The position numbers and the translations under genes are program-made. A stretch of 36,892 bases of DNA. Origin: a virus. This document shows, piece after piece, positions 6,565 to 14,778 of this stretch (the stretch's first letter is position 1; each line of letters opens with the position of its first letter). The notes under the pieces are model-generated. The model searched no databases, was not told where the DNA came from, and worked only from the letters and a program-made list of their open reading frames with translations. Where the stretch lies: IMG/VR virus record IMGVR_UViG_3300048925_000282, positions 1-36,892 of that record. One strand, 5' to 3'.

Positions 6565-7074
6565 CTAGTTATCTCTCAGCGATGAATAAGATTGCTCGCA
6601 GGTCATTCCGCGGGCATGGCTTTGATCAGCAAACTCTGCCAAAGCGCCCGCTCGCTGATCAGCGCGCTTGAGCACGTCGGCAAGCACCATGACGGCGGCG
6701 CTTGCTGCTGAGCTTGCGGCGGAAGTGCAGGAATGGCTGGTGCTTTGACTTGCTGCAATCCGAGTGGCGAGTCTGTCAGCTGTGAGCTGCAGGCGGATAC
6801 GAGCAGTGCGCTCAGAAGCAGCATCAGCGGTGATTTCATCGATCTTGCGTTGGCCATCTTGGATTGCCTTCCCAATTGAATGTTGATAGGCCTGCTCCTT
6901 GGCACGCGCTGCGGCTTCATTTGAAGCCCGCGCTTTGGCGTCCAGTGCGTCGCGTTCGCTCCACCTGCTCTCCCATTCGGAGTTCTTCACCGATAGTCCG
7001 TGCTGATACGCACCAATCAGTGCGCCGCTTATCAGCATCAGCGCGCCAAGGACTTTCCACGCGGAGGAGATCAC
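6565..7074 (-). CDS. Rz-like i-spanin (DUF2514 type)
   Basis: 169 residues with one N-terminal membrane anchor (about residues 5-22), followed by a long, charged, coiled-coil periplasmic part. This is the shape of inner-membrane spanin subunits. The GTG start at 7074 overlaps the endolysin stop (GTGA). A lipoprotein gene (Rz1) is embedded in another frame, as in lambda. Rz and Rz1 span the periplasm and fuse the inner and outer membranes in the last step of lysis. It is the last gene of the leftward late operon. Confidence 0.88.
   Translation of the reverse strand: MISSAWKVLGALMLISGALIGAYQHGLSVKNSEWESRWSERDALDAKARASNEAAARAKEQAYQHSIGKAIQDGQRKIDEITADAASERTARIRLQLTADRLATRIAASQSTSHSCTSAASSAASAAVMVLADVLKRADQRAGALAEFADQSHARGMTCEQSYSSLRDN
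6603..6857 (-). CDS. Rz1-like o-spanin lipoprotein, nested in Rz
   Basis: Lies entirely inside the Rz gene in a different frame. From ATG 6857 (AAGG nine bases upstream) it reads MANARSMKSPLMLLLSALLV followed by the lipobox Cys (SAC-SS). The mature part is proline- and glutamine-rich (APAIPALPPQAQQQAPP), the hallmark of Rz1. A later ATG at 6839 would also keep the signal peptide. The product should be an outer-membrane lipoprotein pairing with Rz. At 84 residues it is close to typical Rz1 length or slightly longer. Confidence 0.85.
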   Translation of the reverse strand: MANARSMKSPLMLLLSALLVSACSSQLTDSPLGLQQVKAPAIPALPPQAQQQAPPSWCLPTCSSALISERALWQSLLIKAMPAE

Positions 7075-7619
7075 GCCAGCACCTTCAGCGCTTTTGCGTA
7101 GAGCGTCGCGCGCTCAGCGGCTCCGTTCGGGACCCGCCCCCGCCGGCCGGTGTTGATGATGCTGCCGATGTTCGCGTTATCGCCGGCATCAGCCAGGGTG
7201 TTCAAGCCATTGGTTCCCCAGAACCAGGCCGCCGACATCGCGGCATGCTGCGGCAGCTCGAGCAGTTCCGGGTGGCTGATCAGGTCCAGGCCCAAGGCTT
7301 CGCCACACGCGGCGTAGTTCGCCCGGCCGGTGACCTGGATCAGCCCGCGGCCGCGGTACTTGAAGCCGTCGCCGGCGACGGTATTGCCCAGGTCTTTGCG
7401 CCCCTCATAACCGCGCTGGGCGGCGGTCGGCCCCCAGATCTCGCGCACATAGACCATCTGGCCGGATTCGTGACCAATCTGGGCGATGAACGCCGCAACG
7501 CGCTTGTTGCCGACAATCTGGTACCGCTGCATCGCCGTGTTCAGGGCGGGTACAAAAACGCCGGCTTTGGCGCCGGCGTTCGGGAGGATCTGCAGCAGCT
7601 GCTGCTGAGTGATGGGCAT
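7071..7619 (-). CDS. Endolysin, glycoside hydrolase family 19
   Basis: 182 residues covering a GH19 (chitinase-like) muramidase domain. Candidate catalytic glutamates are Glu51 in IGHESG and Glu60 in YVREIW. The substrate-cleft signature YRGRGLIQVTGRANY follows, with a late AAWFWGTNGLN block. There is no signal peptide, so release needs the holin. Phage GH19 enzymes cleave peptidoglycan glycan strands. Rz/Rz1 follow with a 4-base overlap. A terminator hairpin stands in front of its ribosome site. Confidence 0.93.
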   Translation of the reverse strand: MPITQQQLLQILPNAGAKAGVFVPALNTAMQRYQIVGNKRVAAFIAQIGHESGQMVYVREIWGPTAAQRGYEGRKDLGNTVAGDGFKYRGRGLIQVTGRANYAACGEALGLDLISHPELLELPQHAAMSAAWFWGTNGLNTLADAGDNANIGSIINTGRRGRVPNGAAERATLYAKALKVLA

Positions 7620-7634
7620 GGGTGTTCTCCAGGC

Positions 7635-7659
7635 AAAAAAAATCCCGCTCGTCGGCGGG
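7635..7659 (-). terminator. Hairpin terminator before endolysin gene
   Basis: Read leftward, CCCGC-cgacga-GCGGG is followed by A and a run of eight T. It lies between the fibre-assembly-type gene and the endolysin, inside the late operon, so late transcription must read through it. Confidence 0.7.
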
Positions 7660-7679
7660 TGTTCGGCTTCGTGCTTGTA

Positions 7680-8396
7680 TCAGACTTCTTCGTTGGCTCG
7701 CGCCATGGGCGACGCTTCGATATCCGGGATGGCCGGTTCTCCTGGCCACGCCGGCTGGGTTGGCCATGCGGCCTGGCTGGTGACCTTGCCCAGCCCAAAC
7801 TTGTAGGCTTTCCAGGCTTTCAAGCTGACCAGCAGCGCGGCCTGCTCGGCTTCATCAGCCTCTGTTGCCTCGCCCGCGTCGATGCCATAACCCAGCGTGT
7901 CGACGCGATCCTGAATACGCAGGATCTGCGCGTTGGCCGACGCGTTTTTGCTGGCCAGAACAGCCTTGATCTGCGTGAGCTGCGCCGCGGCAGCGGTCGC
8001 CGCCTTCATCTGTGCCGTGACCAGCTGGCTCCAGTCAATGGCGCCAACGACCTGCTGAAACTCCGGCATAGCACGCGATGCAGCCGGCTCCCCTTCCAAC
8101 GGAAGCGGCGCCGGAAACTGCACTGCGCCATCCGGAACATTCAGCAGCGGTACCGGAAAAGCCTGCTCCGGGCTGTAATTCGCGGGAATTGGCAGCAGCA
8201 GCGTGACCACCAGTTGCCCATCCACGCGCTCAACGTCGGCGTCGAACCATGGGGAGTTGATCGCCTGGCGCGGCAGTGTGTCGCCCTGGTCCACTTGCGA
8301 AAAATCAAAAGCCTGGCCATTCACGGTCAGCACGTCACCGGCAACCACCACAGCCAGCGACTCATCGTTTCGAACAGACGTCAGTTTAATGATCAT
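7680..8396 (-). CDS. Phage tail-fibre-associated protein (assembly/chaperone-like)
   Basis: I chose ATG 8396 (MIIKLTSVRNDESLAVVVAG), which overlaps the upstream fibre stop by one base (TGATG); the open frame beyond it only copies the neighbour out of frame. 238 residues. The N-terminal part is beta-rich, the middle helical (about 125-205, alanine-rich), and the tail has proline/tryptophan repeats (AWPTQPAWPGEPAIP). Its place right after fibre genes and before lysis suggests a fibre assembly or fibre-tip protein, but I see no decisive motif. Confidence 0.6.
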   Translation of the reverse strand: MIIKLTSVRNDESLAVVVAGDVLTVNGQAFDFSQVDQGDTLPRQAINSPWFDADVERVDGQLVVTLLLPIPANYSPEQAFPVPLLNVPDGAVQFPAPLPLEGEPAASRAMPEFQQVVGAIDWSQLVTAQMKAATAAAAQLTQIKAVLASKNASANAQILRIQDRVDTLGYGIDAGEATEADEAEQAALLVSLKAWKAYKFGLGKVTSQAAWPTQPAWPGEPAIPDIEASPMARANEEV

Positions 8397-8992
8397 CAGA
8401 ACCACCTCCCGATGGCCAAACAGTTCAGGATAATGGTGACCGAAGTGCTGGTCGGCGAAATGATGAAAATAGCCCCGAACTGGAGGGTTGTCGGGTCGGA
8501 AGCGACAGTGTTCCAGCACAAGCCCGAAGAGCTCTGCACCACAACCTCAGTCGTCGGCAGCCCGACAAATGTTGCGGCGAATGCGCCAGGGTTCACCATG
8601 GTGCTGTAGAACACGGAGCCGGCCGGACTGCCGATCGCCACCCCACCGAGCGAAACGCGCTTGTAGCAAATTTGCGTGCCGTCGGCGTAGCGGATGTAGG
8701 AGCCAGCAGCGTTGGTGCCGGACTCCATGACCGCGCCGGTGGCAACGCCCCCGGACTGCGAAACGGCGCCAACCATTCCAGCACCGAAAAGCTTCTGAGC
8801 AGTGCCGGTGGAGTTTCCTGTGCCGCCCAGGGCGACTGGCAGTGCAGCCGGCAGGGCCTGAGGCGAACCGGTGGCCCCGAACGCGGCATAGAGTTCGTCG
8901 ATATTCGACTGAGTCTTGGTGAAGGCGCTGCGCGGCGTATCGCCGCCCGCCCCTGTAGGCACAGTGCCAAGGTTGATCGTCTGTTTGGACAT
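8396..8992 (-). CDS. Tail fibre protein
   Basis: 198 residues. It starts MSKQTINLGTVPTGAGGDTP, a common N-terminus of Pseudomonas phage fibre genes, with an SNIDELYAAFG segment that usually precedes repetitive shaft sequence. A glycine-rich middle follows, then a C-terminal tip containing YIRYADGTQICYKR, typical of receptor-binding fibre ends. GGAG lies six bases before ATG 8992. It likely contacts the host surface. Confidence 0.78.
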   Translation of the reverse strand: MSKQTINLGTVPTGAGGDTPRSAFTKTQSNIDELYAAFGATGSPQALPAALPVALGGTGNSTGTAQKLFGAGMVGAVSQSGGVATGAVMESGTNAAGSYIRYADGTQICYKRVSLGGVAIGSPAGSVFYSTMVNPGAFAATFVGLPTTEVVVQSSSGLCWNTVASDPTTLQFGAIFIISPTSTSVTIILNCLAIGRWF

Positions 8993-9004
8993 TCAAGTCT
9001 CCAG

Positions 9005-9028
9005 AAAAAAGCCCCCGCATTGGAGGGC
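9005..9028 (-). terminator. Hairpin terminator before tail fibre gene
   Basis: Read leftward, GCCCTC-caatgc-GGGGGC (one G-U pair) is followed by six T and then CTGGAG, the ribosome site of the fibre gene. Same layout as the other late-operon hairpins. Confidence 0.65.
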
Positions 9029-9046
9029 CCTGAAAAAGTCAGTGCA

Positions 9047-9931
9047 TCACTGATATGGAAAAGGAAGCCCAGCTGTGCGGATCACCAGGGCGGTAGGCCT
9101 GAGATCTGGAATGTTCCTGAAGGCATTGCCGGCCGGCACGCTCCCATCACCCGCCGCGGATGTTGTGCCAATGGTTGTTGCCCCAGCAGCCCCAAACATG
9201 AAGGTTATTCCACCGTTTCTTCCGTAGACCCCCTCTGCAACCGACACCGTATAACCTGGTGAGGCGCTGCCGTTCAGGCATATCGCTGCGCGCGACCAGG
9301 GCAAATGCGCGGCGTACTCTTCGCCGCCCAGAGCGATGTCGACTCTGCTGTCCAGTGCTGGTGAGTAGCCCGGCGCTACCATGCCGCGACGTTGCACGTT
9401 GTATCCACCCGCATAGGTATAGGGGTACCAGGCGCTTTGATTACCGCCGTTGGGCGCAGGCTTGCCAGGCGCGCTCACCGCGGCGATGACATTCAAGGGA
9501 GGCTGGAGGGAATTGAAACTGATCCTTCCATCCTCCAGAAAGGTCTTCAAGTAAGGACTCCCGGCGATGTTGTTGGCCATCAGGTCAAAGCAGTAGTACC
9601 TGGTGTTTTCATCTGCGTTCATATAGATGAACGTCATGCTGTTGCCAGTGCGAGAAACGCCATTCAGGCAACCGGACCCGGTAATGAACACAATCGGTGA
9701 TTGAGCATTCGTCACCGTGAACCCATAGGCCGGGTCGCCACGCGGTGGAGTCCCCGCTTCAGGCGCCCAGTTCGCGCCATTGCTAGGATCGAGTTGAGCG
9801 GATCTCAGGAAATACCGCGCCCAGTTTTCGAGGTACGCCAAATTTCCGCTCTTCACCAAGCCGTAACAGATTTTTGTGGTGTCAAAGAGAAGTTCTCCGT
9901 TCTCCTTGGTCACAACTAGTCGAGCTGCCAT
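9047..9931 (-). CDS. Phage tail-tip/fibre-type structural protein
   Basis: 294 residues from ATG 9931 (MAARLVVTKENGELLFDTTK), overlapping the preceding stop by one base. Glycine-, asparagine- and tyrosine-rich, with no membrane segment. The composition and position (two genes after J) fit a receptor-contact or tip decoration protein of the kind found downstream of J in Pseudomonas siphophages. No catalytic motif is visible. An open frame extends upstream but lacks support. Confidence 0.65.
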   Translation of the reverse strand: MAARLVVTKENGELLFDTTKICYGLVKSGNLAYLENWARYFLRSAQLDPSNGANWAPEAGTPPRGDPAYGFTVTNAQSPIVFITGSGCLNGVSRTGNSMTFIYMNADENTRYYCFDLMANNIAGSPYLKTFLEDGRISFNSLQPPLNVIAAVSAPGKPAPNGGNQSAWYPYTYAGGYNVQRRGMVAPGYSPALDSRVDIALGGEEYAAHLPWSRAAICLNGSASPGYTVSVAEGVYGRNGGITFMFGAAGATTIGTTSAAGDGSVPAGNAFRNIPDLRPTALVIRTAGLPFPYQ

Positions 9932-10233
9932 CAGTAATATCCGTAATAAATCTGAGAGTTGGCAGAGAAGTAGCCCCAACCGTTCGTGTTGTAGGAGTAG
10001 GCCCAGGAAAGGGTCGTGCCGGACAGCGAGACACCTGGCTGCTTCCCCTTCTCACGCTGCAGGTCTACCAGCGGCACAACGATGTAAAACATGGTCTTGC
10101 CCGCCGGCGGCGATGGAATCGCGACAGAGCCATTGACCCCACCGGTCACCACGCTGCCAACCATCTGGCTTATTTTCATCGTCATATCCACCAGCACGAC
10201 GCCGGCGGAGGTTTTCAGGGTCAGACCGGTCAT
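9931..10233 (-). CDS. Small phage tail-associated protein
   Basis: 100 residues, beginning one base after the J stop and overlapping the next start, so it is translated as part of the J-fibre block. Beta-rich sequence with an aromatic C-terminus (ANSQIYYGYY). No family signature known to me. Location suggests a tail-tip component or partner of the following 294-residue protein. Confidence 0.62.
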   Translation of the reverse strand: MTGLTLKTSAGVVLVDMTMKISQMVGSVVTGGVNGSVAIPSPPAGKTMFYIVVPLVDLQREKGKQPGVSLSGTTLSWAYSYNTNGWGYFSANSQIYYGYY

Positions 10234-10234
10234 G

Positions 10235-13200
10235 TCAGAGGCTCATATCGATGCCCACCACGCCATTGGGGTGATAGAACTTGATGGATGTGTTGCTGAT
10301 CTGGAGGCGACCGGCACCATTGCTTCCGTTCATCTCCCAGGCGCCCGTGCGCGGCAACATCCAACCCTGAGTGGCAGGGATGTAGTCCAGCGACTGAAGC
10401 GCACCACCGATCTTCGCGTTGGTGATGCCGCCATCCTCGATGAAAGCCGATTTCATGAACACCTGCCCGCCCTGCACCGCAAACGGAACCGACACAGCGC
10501 CGCCGGCAATCGAATTGACGATCGCAAAGCGGTCGGCCGCGACCAGGAACTGGCTCTGCAAGCCGGCGCCGGTGTTCTCGATGCCCAGGCCAATGCCAGC
10601 GGCGACATACTGCCCGCCCGCCGTGATCTGCATCTTCACCGACCACATGGTCGAGGCCTTGCCGTCCAGCGTGGCGACGGCCTGGCTGGTGGTCTGCACC
10701 GCGGCACTCGTTTGATTGACATCCGCCTGAACGGAGTCGATTCGCTTGGCCGTGGCAATGCCGTCCTCAAACCGCGCTGACTGCTCGGACCACACCCCGG
10801 CGTAGACCTGATCTGAACCCGCGTACCCGCCTGTGTCGCCCGCCAGCGCGGGATTGACCTGCACGTATACGCCGTCGAGCTTGATAGCTTGTGCGGTCAG
10901 TTGGTCGCCTTGATGCTCGATATCCAGCGTGTTTTTCGAGACCTGCGCGGCCAGCGCGTTTGCCTCCTGGATCGCCTGACCGATGTCCTCCCAGTAGGTG
11001 ACATTCGGTGGCGGCGTGTTGGTTGGCACAGCCTGCAAAGCCAGGTACAGGCGCCGCCCAACGCGCACCGTCTCCCCTTTCAGGTAGGTCGACGACGGGT
11101 TGTACTCCTGCGCATCGGCGATGTTGTCGATCTGCTCCTGGAGCCCGGGAATCTTGTCGATCTCGTCGAGGATGTCCTGGCCGAGTTCCGTGCGCCCGAT
11201 TTCGCCGGCGATCATTTCAAGAATATCGGCAGCATTCGAGCTCGATTGCCCTTGCACGCCGATGCCGATCGGATACCACGGCCCGATGTTGCCGATCTTG
11301 TCGACGAGCCGGCCCCAGAAGTAGAACGTCACGCCAGCTTTCAGCCCGAGCATGGAGAAATCGTTTTGCGGGTATGCCAGGTCGGTCAGCTTGGTGGCGG
11401 CCGCCAGACTGGTGGTCGGGCCGTACCAGATTTCCGTGCGCTGGCTGTCCTCGGCGCCAGCCGGAAATCCCCACTTCAGGTAAATGCCGAACAGCAGCGG
11501 CGTTGCCGTCAGGAAGCTGAGCGCCGGCGGCAGGCCCTGCTTGCCTTTCAGGGGGGTCAGGATCGAATTGCGCCACTGCGAGGTGATGTCGAATGCACTC
11601 ACCGCCCGCACGCGCGCCACGTAGTCGCCGGCGTAGATGCCGACCACGTCCACGTTGGTCATGCCGGTGCGCTGGACCTTGATCCAGTTGCCGCTGTCCT
11701 TGCGCCACTCCACGTCATAGCCGACCGCGCCATCCACGGCGGGCCAGCTGATGGTCATCGTGGCTACGGCCAGGCCCTGCACCACCGACGATGTCGATGC
11801 GAGCGTCACGCTGACCGGCGCCGGAACGACGGTGATCGGGATTACGCTGATTGGCCGCTCCTCGAGGCGCGCGCCGGTGTCGATGCTGGCGAACTTGCTC
11901 GGCTCGAACTGCAGCGCGCTGATCTCGTAGTCGCCCTCGGTTGTGCGCCTAGTGCGCAGCACGCGATACAGCGGGATTGCCAGGTCGTCCGCATCGAGCG
12001 CCCACTGCAATTGCGCCGTAGGTGGCTCACTGTAGGCAACGGTGACTGTCACGGCCCGGCCACTCACGCTCTGCACCGTGCGGCCTTCCGCCCGGCCGCC
12101 CGGCAGGTTGATGATCAGCCGATCACCGGCCTTGGCCCGGGTGTCCCGGTCGAGCGTGACCACGCGGCCAGCCGCCGCCGAGATGCGCCCGCCAACCTCC
12201 CGCCCGGCCAGCAGCGAGTCAGCCACTGGAATGATGTGGCCGGGCAACGGAATCACGCCCTCCATGCCGGTCTTGAAAGACACGGTGCGGTCCTGGTTGT
12301 TGCTGAGGATCGCCCATTTGCCGCGGCGTTGGGCCTCTGAGGCGCGTGTGCAGGCAATGGCGCTCAGCTCGGTCGGCCGATCGCCGTAGCGGCGCTGCAG
12401 GTCCAGGTCGGCAAACGGAATGACGTCGGTGTCGTAGTTGTTCGCCGGATTGTCGTAGCTCACCAGCGCCCGGGTGTAACGGGTCTTCGCGGAGGCACTG
12501 CCGTACGAAAACTTGCCATCGATGACGTTGGCCCGGGTGAACACGTAGTCGAAGTCCTGCGCGCGCGGCATGTCGGCCTGCATCACCAGCTGCCCCTGCG
12601 CCCAGTACGTCATGCCCCGGTAAATCGCCGAGATATCACGCAGCAGTGACCAGGCATCGGTCTTGCCTTGCAGGTTCATGTCGCAGAGGAAGCGCGGTTC
12701 GGTGCCGCCCAGGCCGTTCGGCACCAGCTGGTCGCAATACTGGGCGATCCGGTACAACTCCCACTTGTCGACCATGAACGGTTTGATGCGTTTGCCCAGG
12801 CCGAAACGCTCCTCGGTGCAGATACCGTAGGTGATCCACGCCGGATTGTTGGTCCAGGCCGACTTCATGCTGCCGTCCCACGTCCCGGTGTAGACGCGCG
12901 TGACCGGATCGTAGTTGCTCGGCACCATCCAGCGCCGCGCTTTGCACTTCACGGTCACGGCCGGAATGTTGGTGAATTGCTCAGCGTCGAACTCGATGTA
13001 GAGCAGAGCGGTGTTCGGGTAGCGCAGCTTGGCGTCGATCACCTCCGTGTAACCGGCGATCAGCATGGTGTCGGCGACCTTGTTGCTGTTCTGGTTGGGC
13101 GTCAGGCGGCGCACGCGAATCTGCCAGCCAGTGGTGGCCGTCGGTAGATCGATGCGGCGCGACCGTTCATAGCGCGTGGTGGTCTTGCCATCGACGGCGT

Positions 13201-13690
13201 CCACCAGCATCTGCTGATACGCGCCGCCGTCGGTGGCCACGTCGATGGCGTACTCGATGCGGTAGCCGCCCACATTGCCCTGGTCGTCCGCACGTTGCAG
13301 CGCTGGCCAGGCGAAGCGCATGCGCACGGCGGAAAGCTGGGTGTTGGTGATCGAGCGTACCCACGGCGAATCGCTGCGCAGTTCGATGTTGAGCGACGTC
13401 TCGTTCTCCACGGAGGGAATGCCCGGGATATATGTCTGATCCACCGAGCCAGGGCGCCAATCCCATTTCACGTTCGGGAAGTTGTAGTTGCCGCTGGCAT
13501 CGCGGATCGGCGTGTTGTCCAGGTAGATGTTGTAGTCGGTCGGGACTTCGTCGAACTCACCCTCACCCACGGCGATCAGCAGCTTTGCCAGGTTGGTCGA
13601 GCGCAGGCTGTCGCCGGCTTCGACCGGCGACTTCGGCTTGCTGCTGCCGCCCTTCTCGCCGCTGATCTCGATCTGTTGCGCTGCGCCCAT
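10235..13690 (-). CDS. J: Tip attachment / host specificity protein J
   Basis: 1151 residues, the size and position of lambda gpJ. The N-terminal ~600 residues carry the conserved J tail-tip domains (for example SDSPWVRSITNTQ, TYGICTEERFGLG, LRDISAIYRGMTYW). A fibronectin type III-like segment follows at roughly 640-725, with a second similar one after it. Near 870-1000 are coiled-coil and repeat stretches. The C-terminus carries a DUF1983-like domain (MWSVKMQITAGGQYVAAGIG) that mediates host contact. It forms the distal tail tip and decides adsorption. GGAGG precedes the ATG, with a terminator hairpin just upstream of that. Confidence 0.93.
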   Translation of the reverse strand: MGAAQQIEISGEKGGSSKPKSPVEAGDSLRSTNLAKLLIAVGEGEFDEVPTDYNIYLDNTPIRDASGNYNFPNVKWDWRPGSVDQTYIPGIPSVENETSLNIELRSDSPWVRSITNTQLSAVRMRFAWPALQRADDQGNVGGYRIEYAIDVATDGGAYQQMLVDAVDGKTTTRYERSRRIDLPTATTGWQIRVRRLTPNQNSNKVADTMLIAGYTEVIDAKLRYPNTALLYIEFDAEQFTNIPAVTVKCKARRWMVPSNYDPVTRVYTGTWDGSMKSAWTNNPAWITYGICTEERFGLGKRIKPFMVDKWELYRIAQYCDQLVPNGLGGTEPRFLCDMNLQGKTDAWSLLRDISAIYRGMTYWAQGQLVMQADMPRAQDFDYVFTRANVIDGKFSYGSASAKTRYTRALVSYDNPANNYDTDVIPFADLDLQRRYGDRPTELSAIACTRASEAQRRGKWAILSNNQDRTVSFKTGMEGVIPLPGHIIPVADSLLAGREVGGRISAAAGRVVTLDRDTRAKAGDRLIINLPGGRAEGRTVQSVSGRAVTVTVAYSEPPTAQLQWALDADDLAIPLYRVLRTRRTTEGDYEISALQFEPSKFASIDTGARLEERPISVIPITVVPAPVSVTLASTSSVVQGLAVATMTISWPAVDGAVGYDVEWRKDSGNWIKVQRTGMTNVDVVGIYAGDYVARVRAVSAFDITSQWRNSILTPLKGKQGLPPALSFLTATPLLFGIYLKWGFPAGAEDSQRTEIWYGPTTSLAAATKLTDLAYPQNDFSMLGLKAGVTFYFWGRLVDKIGNIGPWYPIGIGVQGQSSSNAADILEMIAGEIGRTELGQDILDEIDKIPGLQEQIDNIADAQEYNPSSTYLKGETVRVGRRLYLALQAVPTNTPPPNVTYWEDIGQAIQEANALAAQVSKNTLDIEHQGDQLTAQAIKLDGVYVQVNPALAGDTGGYAGSDQVYAGVWSEQSARFEDGIATAKRIDSVQADVNQTSAAVQTTSQAVATLDGKASTMWSVKMQITAGGQYVAAGIGLGIENTGAGLQSQFLVAADRFAIVNSIAGGAVSVPFAVQGGQVFMKSAFIEDGGITNAKIGGALQSLDYIPATQGWMLPRTGAWEMNGSNGAGRLQISNTSIKFYHPNGVVGIDMSL

Positions 13691-13706
13691 GCTTTCCTCC
13701 AGGCAT

Positions 13707-13725
13707 AAAAAACCCGTCTCACGGG
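13707..13725 (-). terminator. Hairpin terminator before J
   Basis: Read leftward, CCCGT-gag-ACGGG is followed by six T and ATGCCTGGAGG, the ribosome site of J. Short but typical GC stem plus U-tract. Confidence 0.6.
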
Positions 13726-13748
13726 CGGTTGGTGTGTGGCAGTCCTGC

Positions 13749-14345
13749 TTACACTTTGTCTTCAGCCCGGATCGAGGCCGAGATGATCATCCCGCCCCAC
13801 CGGCGCTCGCCGATGCAGATCGGTACCGGGTTGCCACTGGCCGTGGTGTTCTTGGCGCTGCCGAAGGCATAGGACGGTGCGTTTTCGGGGGATGAGCTTT
13901 GCTTCAGGCCTGAGGCTTGGGGGCTAAGCATCTGCACAACACCGCCCGCGATCAAAGCGACGCCTACTGGAAAAAGCGCTTGAAAACCAGGTAGAGGGAT
14001 GAAAGAAGCCGCAACCAGCACCGCGCCAACGATGGTCTGCAAAACGCCAGCGCGCTTGCTGCCGGCAATCACTGGAACAATTCGAATTTCCTGAGTTCCG
14101 CCGAGAGCGAAATCCCTTTCAGGAGAATTCTTGCGATTCCGAAAAATCGCAAAACGTAAACCACGGCGTTCCAGATCTCGTATTGCCGCTTCAAATCCAT
14201 GAATGGTGCATTTTAGAGCCTTGAACGCCTCGCCTACTGACTTGCTCCCGAGTTGGCGATAATGCACTCGCCCGAAAAGCCCAATGAGCGGCCCGGACAG
14301 TACAATGGTGGTCATATTCTGATCAGCGGCCGTAGGGATGGGCAT
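13749..14345 (-). CDS. I: Tail assembly protein I-like
   Basis: 198 residues from ATG 14345 (GGAG six bases upstream), preferred to an in-frame start at 14357. The N-terminal half is a ubiquitin-like segment (TTIVLSGPLIGLFGRVHYRQ...). A hydrophobic double segment lies in the middle (GAVLVAASFIPLPGFQALF...), and a flexible C-terminus follows. This matches lambda gpI-type tail assembly proteins, which act with J, K and L during tip assembly and are not always in the virion. It lies between the K homologue (with a lipoprotein gene inserted) and J. Confidence 0.87.
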   Translation of the reverse strand: MPIPTAADQNMTTIVLSGPLIGLFGRVHYRQLGSKSVGEAFKALKCTIHGFEAAIRDLERRGLRFAIFRNRKNSPERDFALGGTQEIRIVPVIAGSKRAGVLQTIVGAVLVAASFIPLPGFQALFPVGVALIAGGVVQMLSPQASGLKQSSSPENAPSYAFGSAKNTTASGNPVPICIGERRWGGMIISASIRAEDKV

Positions 14346-14362
14346 ACTTTTCTCCACGCATT

Positions 14363-14383
14363 AAAAAACCGCCCGGAGGCGGT
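14363..14383 (-). terminator. Hairpin terminator between lipoprotein gene and I
   Basis: Read leftward, ACCGCC-tccg-GGCGGT is followed by T-rich sequence, then GTGGAG, the ribosome site of I. It isolates the lipoprotein gene from I for polymerase that is not antiterminated. Confidence 0.7.
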
Positions 14384-14398
14384 CTTGGAATATTCATT

Positions 14399-14746
14399 TC
14401 ACAAGCAGTTATTGATGGCCTCTTTGAGGCCTCCCCTGCCCAATTGTTGCCAGGCCATCCGCTGATACAGTTTCACAGCGGATCCCCCGTTGGCTTTCTT
14501 GATGTCCAAGACATCATCGGTTTGGCCATTCATGTCATTGCCGGCAACAAGCCTGTAACCGGTTGATGTCTCGCTCATAACGGCGCTTGACCGGTAGTCT
14601 TGCCACGATGGATAGACGCAGAGGGCATACGCCTTCGGGTCCTTTTTCGTGTTAGCCGATAACTCTGGTGCGCCTCTCAGAAGGTCAGAAGGGGTGGTGC
14701 ACCCCGCCAACAAAGCTATCGCCAACGCTCCTACAAACAATTTCAT
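14399..14746 (-). CDS. Small lipoprotein, candidate superinfection-exclusion factor
   Basis: 115 residues from ATG 14746 (GGAG eight bases upstream). MKLFVGALAIALLAG followed by Cys16 is a clear lipoprotein signal and lipobox; Thr-Thr after the Cys argues for outer-membrane sorting. The mature part contains two more cysteines (ALCVYPSW, INNCL). It sits between tail genes K and I and is not a lambda tail component. Phages T5 (Llp) and N15/phi80 (Cor) make small envelope proteins, of which Llp is a lipoprotein, that block their own receptor. A similar role here is inference from type and position only. Confidence 0.8.
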   Translation of the reverse strand: MKLFVGALAIALLAGCTTPSDLLRGAPELSANTKKDPKAYALCVYPSWQDYRSSAVMSETSTGYRLVAGNDMNGQTDDVLDIKKANGGSAVKLYQRMAWQQLGRGGLKEAINNCL

Positions 14747-14778
14747 GCAGGTCACTCCTGTGGAAATGCCACACGATA

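Noticed and set aside
6864-8609. Long rightward open frame (581 codons) over the endolysin and fibre genes
   Set aside because: It lies antisense to well-supported phage genes, lacks a ribosome site, and has a shadow composition rich in Arg, Gly and Pro from high third-position G+C.
10889-12340. Rightward 483-codon frame opposite J
   Set aside because: Antisense shadow of the J gene; His/Arg/Val-rich, with no family features.
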